Part shown: positions 1-5,259 of the stretch, in pieces
Numbering within the stretch: position 1 is the first letter of the stretch
How the letters are laid out: each line of letters starts with the position of its first letter
Source of the DNA: Nitrospirota bacterium
GTDB taxonomy: Bacteria > Nitrospirota > Nitrospiria > Nitrospirales > UBA8639
Reading direction: 5' to 3'
Length of the DNA stretch: 5,259 bases
NCBI GenBank assembly: GCA_003235785.1
Contig: QJYE01000166.1
Coordinates: forward strand, 1 to 5,259
Made by a program: the position numbers and the translations under genes
Notes under the pieces: generated by a model
What the model was told of the DNA's origin: nothing
Databases searched by the model: none
What the model saw: only the letters and a program-made list of their open reading frames with translations

Positions 1-1741
1 TGCCAGGCTTTAACGAGGACACTCCGACCACCTGATCGGGGTGATAATCCAAGAGCTTCAGCCATTCCTCAGCCGAATCATCTGGCGGGAAAATTTCGCT
101 CTCTTTAAATTCTTCATCGGTGGCCATCACCACATCTTCCAACGTCAGACCCGAATGTTTCTGATCGCCCGCTTGAATCGCCCGCTCAATGGCCTTTTCT
201 TTTGCACGTCTGACGATTCCAGCTAATACCGCACCACTCAACAAATCACGTCGATACAAAATTTCTCGGCGACCGTTTCGTAACCGAATAGCGAGCACTC
301 GATTCTCCTGACTCGACTGAAAGAGATTCTCCACGATGCCATCGATGATCTGAGCTACGGGAGTACCATCCCCGGTCCTCTCTTCTCCAGCCTCCTGTGA
401 GCCATACGGCAAATCCGCCGTCAAATAGACCCGTAAAATATCTCCCACATCCTGTCGTCCAGGACGGCCAACTTTAATCTTTCGATCAATTCGTCCAGGC
501 CGCAGCACGGCGGGATCTATCATATCTGGACGATTCGAGGCCAAAATGACCACCACCTGTGAAAGGCTTTCAATGCCATCAAGCTCGGCACAAAACATCG
601 GCACAAGGGTATTGGAAAGATTGTAAGACCGCATCGATCGTCTCGTCCCCAAAATGGACTCAGCTTCATCAATAAAGATAAACGGTAACTTTCCCGCCTG
701 TCGTTGTTGCCGTGCCTGGAGGAATAAATCTCGAATGATTCGTTCCGATTCCCCGACCCACATATTCAGCACTTCCGGACCTTTAACATGGAGGAACACT
801 CCTCCCTCAATTGGCGGAAGTGTGGGATTCCCCTGTTGAGCGGAAGTGTCCGTCGGCGAGGCAGGCGGCACCGAATGTTCCGCTAAGAGATCTCCCAGGC
901 TTGCGGCTGTGGCTTGGCCAATCAACGTTTTCCCGCAACCCGGAGGACCATAGAGCAAGAAACCTTTGGGTTGCTGAAATTGATACCGGGCAAACAATTC
1001 TTTATGGAGGAGCGGATATTCAATGGACCGGCGAATCGACTCAATGGCCTCTTGCTGTCCTCCGATGTGTTCCCACCTCACCGTCGGCAACTCTGCCAGC
1101 AGATGTGATTGGGTGGACGATTTCTCCAGTCGTTCAATCGCAATCCTATGGGTCGGATCCAGGCGAACCTCATCACCGACCTTCACATCGACGTTGGCCA
1201 GCTCATCAGCTCGTTGAATGAGAATCCCTTGCCTACCAGCCTCCTGATCAATCCGAAGACGCCCATCCCCTAGTAATTCTCGCACTTTCACGATTGGACC
1301 ATTCTGATCATAGCCGAGAGACCGAATGACGACGTAGGCTTCATTCACTAAAATCTGATGCCCCACTTTCGGCACATCGCCTTCGAGTTGAAGATCCACA
1401 TTTGCGTAAAATTCTCCTCCTCCTACCACGATTCTGGCCACCCCTTTTTCGGGGAGACCAATCAAGGTTCCAATTCGATTAGCCGGAGCCGTCAACTTTT
1501 CAATGACTGCCTGCATTTTCGATCGTTCGGTTTCATGCTGTTGCGTCGATGTGGTCAAGGCTATCAATCGATGCCGCAATTGATAGAGAAGCGCAATCCG
1601 TTCATCGCCTTCCGGCAAAGACGCCAAACAGTGATCAATCAGTTCAAGGGAAGAAAGTTCGGAGAGTCGTTGTGTTGGTCCCTGAGTGGCTCCCGGTTTC
1701 TTGGAGGGAGATTGAGAAGCTGTGGGGTGATGATCACTCAT
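1..1741 (-). CDS. arc: Proteasome-associated AAA ATPase (ARC/Mpa family), 3' end cut by window edge
   Basis: The reading frame is open from ATG at 1741 to the window edge, giving 580 codons with no stop. Seen in order: a polar N-terminus; a helical, probably coiled-coil stretch (about 25-85); two OB-like beta domains (about 86-200); then an AAA domain with Walker A GPPGCGKT (265-272), pore-loop segment MWVGESE (327-333), Walker B FIFIDEAE (354-361), and the second region of homology with LRPGRIDR (413-420). The rest matches Mpa/ARC to near its C-terminus, so probably only 20-30 residues are missing, including any GQYL-type proteasome-docking tail. Known family role: hexameric cytosolic unfoldase that feeds Pup- or UBact-tagged proteins into the 20S proteasome. 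The start is the first ATG after an in-frame stop; no good Shine-Dalgarno precedes it. Oddities: a Pro/Ser/Thr-rich insert (about 288-311) and a non-standard pore loop. The family call is very secure; the partner genes are not visible. Confidence 0.95.
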   Translation of the reverse strand, partial: MSDHHPTASQSPSKKPGATQGPTQRLSELSSLELIDHCLASLPEGDERIALLYQLRHRLIALTTSTQQHETERSKMQAVIEKLTAPANRIGTLIGLPEKGVARIVVGGGEFYANVDLQLEGDVPKVGHQILVNEAYVVIRSLGYDQNGPIVKVRELLGDGRLRIDQEAGRQGILIQRADELANVDVKVGDEVRLDPTHRIAIERLEKSSTQSHLLAELPTVRWEHIGGQQEAIESIRRSIEYPLLHKELFARYQFQQPKGFLLYGPPGCGKTLIGQATAASLGDLLAEHSVPPASPTDTSAQQGNPTLPPIEGGVFLHVKGPEVLNMWVGESERIIRDLFLQARQQRQAGKLPFIFIDEAESILGTRRSMRSYNLSNTLVPMFCAELDGIESLSQVVVILASNRPDMIDPAVLRPGRIDRKIKVGRPGRQDVGDILRVYLTADLPYGSQEAGEERTGDGTPVAQIIDGIVENLFQSSQENRVLAIRLRNGRREILYRRDLLSGAVLAGIVRRAKEKAIERAIQAGDQKHSGLTLEDVVMATDEEFKESEIFPPDDSAEEWLKLLDYHPDQVVGVSSLKPG

Positions 1742-1795
1742 AACGTATGTCCATTCTGTGCAAGTGGGATGGAAGAAATAGGCAAAAAATCAACA

Positions 1796-1989
1796 GCCTC
1801 TTTCAACCTAGAAGCAGCAGTTGGATCACAAAAGTCTGCACAACCTCTTCATGCACCCAGGAAATTTCAACAATCTCTCATCACCCTCAAGGTGACCACG
1901 AGTAGTAGGAATTACCTATGCACATAAAGAGGTTGCGCACAGCTTTTTCACGCCAAACTGCCGTTTCTAGGTTCAAGAAAACATGAGGC
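1796..1989. repeat. Long imperfect palindrome of about 194 bp
   Basis: The left half pairs with the reverse complement of the right half along nearly its full length, with small gaps. Anchor matches are GCCTC (1796-1800) with GAGGC (1985-1989); ACCTAGAA inside 1806-1814 with its complement inside 1964-1972; CAACCTCTTCATG (1841-1853) with 1923-1935 (12 of 13 identical); and TCACC (1881-1885) with GGTGA (1891-1895) near the centre, about 1888. By-eye identity between arms is about two thirds. A transcript of either strand would fold into one long interrupted hairpin. It ends 54 bp before the ATPase start codon, so it would lie in the mRNA leader if transcription begins upstream. It could be a decayed MITE-like element or a structured leader. 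I do not recognise the family. Confidence 0.7.
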
Positions 1990-1996
1990 ATAAAAT

Positions 1997-2194
1997 TGTA
2001 AACCTTTAGACCTTATTTTCCAGACATTGTCTGATGAAGTTCACGATCTGTGGATGAGGTCTCTGTGTCCTCGTTCCGTCATTCCCGCGGGTAGTGAGCG
2101 GGAATGACAGATTAAGGATTGTTTGATGACCGCGATCGACTCCCATCAGCATTTCAGCGGACATTGTCTGAAAGGTGAAATGCAAGTTTTTACA
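1997..2194. mobile_element. MITE-like palindromic element, about 198 bp
   Basis: Three sets of inverted matches share almost the same centre (about 2093-2095.5). These are outer TGTAAA (1997-2002) with TTTACA (2189-2194); CAGACATTGTCTG (2021-2033) with CGGACATTGTCTG (2158-2170), each itself nearly palindromic; and a perfect central 11-bp stem. The arms between these blocks match weakly. Directly outside the ends lie CATAAAAT (1989-1996) and CATAAAT (2195-2201), which resemble a target-site duplication. There is no transposase gene, so it would be non-autonomous. I infer a miniature inverted-repeat element; a search for further genomic copies would decide. Confidence 0.6.
2078..2108. repeat. 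Perfect 11-bp hairpin in the centre of the MITE-like element
   Basis: GTCATTCCCGC (2078-2088) is perfectly complementary to GCGGGAATGAC (2098-2108) around a 9-nt loop. Similar GTCATTCCCGC/GCGGGAATGAC hairpins are common in dispersed intergenic repeats of many bacteria, and the ATTCCC...GGGAAT core recalls the dRS3 repeats of Neisseria, though the spacing here differs. There is no T-run on either side, so it is not an intrinsic terminator. Confidence 0.75.
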
Positions 2195-2235
2195 CATAAA
2201 TCATTCTACAATGTTTGAGGCTCGTTACCCAAGGT

Positions 2236-2273
2236 AAAAAAAAGCGGGGAATCTGTTCCCAGATTCCCCGCTT
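2236..2273 (-). terminator. Intrinsic (Rho-independent) terminator of the RRM gene
   Basis: A perfect 13-bp stem, AAGCGGGGAATCT (2242-2254) with its complement (2261-2273), encloses a 6-nt loop. On the minus strand it runs into eight consecutive T (complement of A 2236-2243). It begins 28 bp after the RRM stop codon. It is strongly directional and insulates the downstream ATPase gene from RRM transcription. Confidence 0.95.
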
Positions 2274-2301
2274 ACAAGCACGGTATGTCGTAATTAGTAT
2301 A

Positions 2302-2640
2302 CTACCAACGATCTCCGCCGCCGCCACGATTACCGCCGCCACCTCTTCCACCACCCCCACGATTGCCTCCATCGAAGCCTCCCGTACGTGGAGCTTGAGG
2401 CTTGGCCTCATTAACAGTCAGGGAACGTCCCCCTAACTCGGTTCCATTAAGTGCCTCGATCGCTGCTTTGGCTTCAGCATCCGATCCCATTTCCACGAAA
2501 CCAAACCCTCGTGATTGCCCTGTGTACTTGTCTGTAATCACCTTGGCTGATTGAACGCCTCCATACTGGGCAAATAAATCAGACAATTCCTGCTCTGATG
2601 TGGAATAGGGCAAACCACCTACATAAATCTTTGAACCCAT
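2302..2640 (-). CDS. Small RRM RNA-binding protein with Gly/Arg-rich tail
   Basis: A complete 112-residue protein. Residues about 3-80 form one RNA recognition motif, with RNP2 KIYVGGL at 4-10 and RNP1 RGFGFVEM at about 44-51, including the aromatic residues that stack on RNA bases. The last 26 or so residues are Gly/Arg/Asn-rich with RGG-type repeats and end in DRW. This resembles the glycine-rich Rbp proteins of cyanobacteria and other bacteria, which bind single-stranded RNA in the cytosol and are often cold-induced; that role is inferred here. The ATG start has a strong Shine-Dalgarno (AGGAGGGA, about 6 nt upstream). The gene is monocistronic by appearance, with its own candidate promoter and long leader upstream and an intrinsic terminator downstream. 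Nothing suggests truncation. Confidence 0.93.
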   Translation of the reverse strand: MGSKIYVGGLPYSTSEQELSDLFAQYGGVQSAKVITDKYTGQSRGFGFVEMGSDAEAKAAIEALNGTELGGRSLTVNEAKPQAPRTGGFDGGNRGGGGRGGGGNRGGGGDRW

Positions 2641-2645
2641 TGGGG

Positions 2646-2694
2646 TCCCTCCTTACTATTTAAGCGATATTGTTTTGCACGAATTGAGGAGAGA
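2646..2694 (-). promoter_or_regulatory. Ribosome binding site of the RRM gene and a possible anti-Shine-Dalgarno tract
   Basis: On the minus strand the Shine-Dalgarno AGGAGGGA (2653-2646) stands 5 nt before the ATG. A CU-rich tract upstream includes TCTCTCCT (2694-2687), which can pair with all eight bases of the Shine-Dalgarno counting one G-U pair, across a loop of 33 nt. The binding site itself is clear. The masking stem is a possibility only, because CU-rich tracts pair easily with purine-rich binding sites. Confidence 0.5.
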
Positions 2695-2783
2695 AGGGAA
2701 GGAACGGCCCGAGAACGCGGAACAGGAGGCGACTTAGGACTAACTTCCAATCAAATTCCTTACAAATACATGAGCAAAACAAC

Positions 2784-2842
2784 ATCAGTGAAGGGCCGCC
2801 TCACCTGATCCATTCATCACGCGGCCCACACTTCGTGATGAA
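2784..2842 (-). ncRNA. Candidate kissing-loop RNA element in the RRM leader
   Basis: There are two hairpins 3 nt apart. The one nearer the 5' end of the transcript has a perfect 9-bp stem (TTCATCACG 2813-2821 with CGTGATGAA 2834-2842) and a 12-nt loop. The second has an 8-bp stem with one bulge (2784-2791 with 2801-2809) and a 9-nt loop. The loops hold CGGCCC (2822-2827) and GGGCCG (2793-2798), which are perfectly complementary, so a 6-bp GC-only loop-loop contact can form without opening either stem. It lies just after a candidate promoter and about 140 nt before the RRM start. No known riboswitch class is recognised. A self-standing small RNA or a protein-binding site is also possible. Confidence 0.5.
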
Positions 2843-2856
2843 CAACTTTCTGGGGT

Positions 2857-2885
2857 AGCATAAGCCAGAGGAGACAATAATGCAA
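2857..2885 (-). promoter_or_regulatory. Candidate sigma70-type promoter of the RRM gene
   Basis: On the minus strand TTGCAT (2885-2880) and TATGCT (2862-2857) are separated by exactly 17 bp, each matching 4 of 6 consensus bases. A start site near 2850 would give a leader of about 210 nt and place the double hairpin at its 5' end. It lies 20 bp downstream of the clpX stop codon, so the RRM gene can be transcribed independently of clpX. Confidence 0.45.
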
Positions 2886-2904
2886 CAACCGCAGGTTGAA
2901 GTAT

Positions 2905-4203
2905 TTACGCGCCTTTTCTGGCATAGACAAGCTCAGGAGTTCCTTCTCCATTAATCACTTGTTCCGTAATCACCACCTGTTTCACATGTTTCAACGCAGG
3001 CACGTCATACATCAAATCCAGCATCACATCTTCTAATGTGGCACGTAGACCCCGTGCGCCGGTTTTCATGGACGAGGCTCGCAACGCGATGGCATGAATG
3101 GCCTGAGGGGTAAACGCTAAGTCCACTCCATCTAATTGAAAGAGGGCCTGGTATTGTTTCAGTAAGGCATTTTTGGGCTCTTGCAGCACACGCACCAAAT
3201 CCTCAACTCGCAAATCATTCAAAGAGGCCAAAATGGGAAACCGCCCCACAAACTCGGGAATTAATCCATATTTCAACAAGTCTTCGGGACGAAGTTGTTT
3301 CATCAATTCCTCAGAATTCTGAGAGGCGCCATGCGACGACGCGGCACCAAATCCCACGCGTTTCTTATTGGTCCGCTGGGCGATAATATCCTCAATGCCG
3401 ACAAATGCCCCGCCACAAATAAACAGAATATTGCTGGTATCGACTCGAAGGAATTCCTGTTCAGGATGTTTCCGGCCACCTTTGGGGGGCACATTGCACA
3501 GGGTGCCTTCAACGAGTTTCAATAAAGCCTGTTGGACCCCTTCACCAGAAACATCTCGCGTAATTGAGGCGCTTTCTGATTTTCGACTGATTTTATCGAC
3601 TTCATCAATATAGATAATCCCGACTTGCGCGCGGGCAATATTAAAATCACATGATTGCAATAATTTCAGAATGACATTTTCCACATCTTCACCGACATAT
3701 CCCGCTTCTGTCACCGTGGTGGCATCGGCGATGGCAAAGGGGACATGCAACACTCTCGCCAAGGTCTTTGCTAAGAGCGTTTTTCCTGTCCCGGTTGGCC
3801 CCAGCAACATCACATTGCCTTTTTCAAGCTCAACATCTGGAATTTCTTTTCCGCTGAACACGCGTTTGTAATGGTTGTGAACCGACACGGACAGAATCTT
3901 CTTGGCACGATCCTGACCAATGACATATTGATCCAAAATAGCTTTCAGTTCAGGAGGCGTCGGTAGGGGACCGGAAGGCAGGTCCAAAGATGGCTGACCG
4001 TCGTTGGTACTCCCCGACAAAAACTTTGAACATTGCTGCACACAATCTGTACAAATCAACACAGAACCCGGAGCTTGGCATTCCATGCATACTAGCTTCG
4101 TGGGTGCTTGAATTAAATTTGTGGTGCCGCCTTTGGCTTTTCCACAAAATGAACAGATGGCATCGGCACGAGTCCGCCCTTGTTTAGAATCCCAAAACGC
4201 CAC
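2905..4203 (-). CDS. clpX: ATP-dependent Clp protease ATP-binding subunit ClpX, with altered zinc-binding domain
   Basis: A complete 432-residue ClpX of usual length (E. coli about 424). It is a hexameric AAA+ unfoldase that delivers substrates to ClpP in the cytosol. Seen: zinc-binding domain (17-58), Walker A GPTGTGKT (135-142), pore loop GYVG (168-171), Walker B IIYIDEVD (196-203), pore RKH (244-246), the ClpP-binding tripeptide VGF (283-285, equivalent of IGF), and the sensor-2 GARGLR (382-387). The start is GTG at 4203, preceded by AAAGGA at good spacing. Oddity: besides CSFC (17-20) and CMEC (39-42), both at canonical spacing, there is an extra CTDC (51-54) made by a tandem repeat of about 11-12 residues. 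No clpP lies just upstream, unlike the common clpP-clpX order, so this may be an isolated or second clpX copy. Function in unfolding is secure; the effect of the duplication is unknown. Confidence 0.96.
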   Translation of the reverse strand: MAFWDSKQGRTRADAICSFCGKAKGGTTNLIQAPTKLVCMECQAPGSVLICTDCVQQCSKFLSGSTNDGQPSLDLPSGPLPTPPELKAILDQYVIGQDRAKKILSVSVHNHYKRVFSGKEIPDVELEKGNVMLLGPTGTGKTLLAKTLARVLHVPFAIADATTVTEAGYVGEDVENVILKLLQSCDFNIARAQVGIIYIDEVDKISRKSESASITRDVSGEGVQQALLKLVEGTLCNVPPKGGRKHPEQEFLRVDTSNILFICGGAFVGIEDIIAQRTNKKRVGFGAASSHGASQNSEELMKQLRPEDLLKYGLIPEFVGRFPILASLNDLRVEDLVRVLQEPKNALLKQYQALFQLDGVDLAFTPQAIHAIALRASSMKTGARGLRATLEDVMLDLMYDVPALKHVKQVVITEQVINGEGTPELVYARKGA

Positions 4204-4271
4204 AGCACGATCCTTTCTGTAAATGACCCACGAACATATGCATCATTCTCTGTAGAGGAGATCTGAAGCCA

Positions 4272-4300
4272 ATCTTAATCACTTGAAAGAAACAATTCAA
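4272..4300 (-). promoter_or_regulatory. Candidate sigma70-type promoter of clpX
   Basis: On the minus strand TTGAAT (4300-4295) and TAAGAT (4277-4272) are 17 bp apart, each matching 4 of 6 consensus bases. It lies inside the 117-bp gap after the Asp-box gene and would give a leader of about 60 nt. No terminator is visible between that gene and clpX, so read-through from upstream is also possible. Confidence 0.45.
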
Positions 4301-4320
4301 ATCACCACTCCCTTATAACC

Positions 4321-5259
4321 TTAGAGGCCGGTTTCACTGGCCACAAGTGGGAGAGGTTTCCACGATACACCACTATCCTCACTCTGGAATAGCCCTTTTC
4401 CATTCGTTCCAGCATAGAGCACGTGAGAATCCATTTCGCTTAAGGCCAGCGCCCGAATATTGATATTGGTCAACCCCGTATTGCGCGTCTCCCATGTTAC
4501 CCCACCATCCTCACTTCTGGATATGCCTTTTCGATGTCCCACGTAAATCACGCCAGGCTGGCGAGAGTCAAGGAGCAACTCAATCAGCATGTGATCAGGC
4601 AATGATTCTCCGATGCGGTGCCAGGACGCTCCTCCATTCTCTGTCTGAAAGAGCCCTTCTAACGTGGCGGTATACACTCTATCGGGATTAAAAGGATCAA
4701 CCTTTATTCGTGTGACACTCAAGGATCGAGAAGATTTCAACACATCCGCCGCCACCAGACCGGTGTTGACCTTTTCCCATGTTTGGGCCCCATCGACAGA
4801 CTTATACACCCCGCCACTCGTCCCCGCATACAGCGTTTGCGGTTGCTGAGGGTCAATGGCCAATGAAATAACCATGAGCACTTCTTTCATACCCTCCATA
4901 CGTTTGGCCCAGGTCTCACCACCATCATTCGACTCGAACACCCCCAACGAAGTGGCCGCAAAGACATGACTGCTCGACCCGGGGGCAAATACCAGTTGAT
5001 GAACGACTGAGGTAATCGTGACCTCCTGGAGGCCTGTTTGTCGTGACACCCACCGTTGTCCGCCATCGTAACTTTTATACACCGCATCCCCCTTGGTCCC
5101 CGCCAAAATATTGGCGGGAAATAAGGGGTCAATCGCCAGAGTGATGACGCGCGAATGGGTCATGCCAAGCGACATATTTTGCCAATGGGCTCCCCCATCG
5201 CGCGTCTTATAAATATAATCATTCGTGGCAATATAGAAAATATTGGATTTTGTTGGATG
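4321..5259 (-). CDS. Asp-box (BNR-like) repeat protein, probable beta-propeller, 5' end cut by window edge
   Basis: The frame is open from the right edge to the TAA at 4321, giving 312 residues. An internal ATG at 5175 is not the start, because a further repeat is encoded upstream of it. Seven Asp-box motifs of the form S/T-x-D-x-G-x-x-W recur about every 40-50 residues: TRDGGAHW, SYDGGQRW, SNDGGETW, SVDGAQTW, TENGGASW, SEDGGVTW and SEDSGVSW. Each is preceded by a strand of the type 'xxLYAGTxxGVYKS' and followed by a 'xxTGL' turn. This is the usual build of multi-bladed propellers of the BNR/YCF48/sortilin-like kind. No catalytic sialidase residues are recognisable, so an enzyme call is not justified; a binding or scaffold role, often extracytoplasmic, is typical for such proteins. 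The N-terminus, and so any signal peptide, is outside the window. Confidence 0.85.
   Translation of the reverse strand, partial: HPTKSNIFYIATNDYIYKTRDGGAHWQNMSLGMTHSRVITLAIDPLFPANILAGTKGDAVYKSYDGGQRWVSRQTGLQEVTITSVVHQLVFAPGSSSHVFAATSLGVFESNDGGETWAKRMEGMKEVLMVISLAIDPQQPQTLYAGTSGGVYKSVDGAQTWEKVNTGLVAADVLKSSRSLSVTRIKVDPFNPDRVYTATLEGLFQTENGGASWHRIGESLPDHMLIELLLDSRQPGVIYVGHRKGISRSEDGGVTWETRNTGLTNINIRALALSEMDSHVLYAGTNGKGLFQSEDSGVSWKPLPLVASETGL

Larger units (their letters stand above)
1989..2201. repeat. Near-identical flanks of the MITE-like element (possible target-site duplication)
   Basis: CATAAAAT at 1989-1996 and CATAAAT at 2195-2201 directly abut the two ends of the palindromic element in the same orientation. 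They differ by one A in the run. Such short A+T-rich repeats can arise by chance, but their exact placement at both boundaries fits a duplication made on insertion. Confidence 0.4.
1742..2235. other. Gene-free interval upstream of the ARC ATPase gene
   Basis: Between the terminator of the RRM gene and the start of the ATPase gene there are about 490 bp with no credible coding sequence. Two long imperfect palindromes (about 1796-1989 and 1997-2194) fill most of it. The last 54 bp before the ATPase start (1742-1795) contain no clear promoter hexamers and no strong Shine-Dalgarno. The ATPase promoter must lie here because the preceding gene ends in an intrinsic terminator, but I could not place it with confidence. 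Confidence 0.8.

Noticed and set aside
811..1221. 136-codon plus-strand open frame
   Set aside because: It lies wholly antisense to the AAA domain of the ATPase gene and is explained as a shadow frame.
1734..1754. Tiny upstream frame (ATG GAC ATA CGT TAT GAG TGA) overlapping the ATPase start
   Set aside because: Six codons, no Shine-Dalgarno; chance occurrence is likely.
1358..1927. 189-codon plus-strand open frame
   Set aside because: It runs antisense to the start of the ATPase gene and into the palindrome, has no ribosome binding site of note, and its product resembles no family. The opposite strand is clearly coding.
1742..1996. Promoter of the ATPase gene
   Set aside because: Several TTGA-type hexamers occur, but none pairs with a decent -10 box at 16-18 bp spacing, so no site is called.
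2006..2197. 63-codon minus-strand open frame
   Set aside because: It lies almost entirely inside the MITE-like palindrome and its middle is just the translated central hairpin. No Shine-Dalgarno or family resemblance.
1989..2201. CRISPR array
   Set aside because: There are only two 13-bp near-direct copies, each palindromic, with no regular repeat-spacer pattern and no cas genes.
2190..2436. Two 73-codon open frames overlapping the RRM gene end and its terminator
   Set aside because: They read through the terminator stem and the Gly-rich tail coding region in wrong frames; low-complexity output only.
2886..2898. Small hairpin CAACC-GCA-GGTTG just after the clpX stop as a clpX terminator
   Set aside because: Only 5 bp of stem with no T-run, and it abuts the -35 box of the RRM promoter candidate.
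4321..5259. Sialidase or glycosyl hydrolase call for the Asp-box protein
   Set aside because: Asp-boxes occur in many non-enzymatic propellers, and the arginine triad and other catalytic residues of sialidases are not recognisable in the visible part.

Overview
The window reads as a stretch of a Gram-negative-type bacterial chromosome with about even base composition. All four recognisable genes are on the minus strand, so transcription runs from high to low coordinates. The best guess for the host is a Nitrospirota bacterium (Nitrospira or Leptospirillum type). It carries an ARC/Mpa-type proteasomal ATPase, which outside Actinobacteria is known from Nitrospirae and a few other phyla. It also has a moderate GC content and a small RRM protein with an RGG tail. 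The host assignment is inference, not proof.

Layout in transcription order (right to left). (1) 5259-4321: C-terminal part of a protein built of Asp-box (BNR-like) repeats, probably a beta-propeller, cut by the right edge. (2) 4203-2905: complete clpX with a GTG start and its own candidate promoter. Its N-terminal zinc-binding domain contains a tandem duplication that adds a third CxxC pair. (3) 2904-2641: a leader region with a plausible sigma70-type promoter, then two adjacent hairpins whose loops are complementary (a possible kissing-loop element), then a CU-rich tract that could mask the ribosome binding site of the next gene. (4) 2640-2302: a complete 112-aa RRM RNA-binding protein with a Gly/Arg-rich tail, closed by a textbook intrinsic terminator (2273-2236). 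(5) 2235-1742: about 490 bp without a gene, largely filled by two abutting imperfect palindromes of about 195 bp each. One looks like a MITE, with near-identical A+T-rich flanks. (6) 1741-1: an ARC/Mpa-type AAA ATPase, lacking only its last residues beyond the left edge.

Two separate protein-unfolding systems lie close together: ClpX (partner ClpP) and ARC (partner the 20S proteasome, with substrates tagged by Pup or the Pup-like UBact). No clpP, prcBA, dop, pafA or pup/UBact gene is inside the window. In known clusters the genes for the tag, Dop and the proteasome follow the ATPase, which here means beyond the left edge. Most likely to be undescribed are the extra CxxC in ClpX, the kissing-loop leader of the RRM gene, the paired long palindromes before the ATPase gene, and the tryptophan-containing pore loop of the ATPase.
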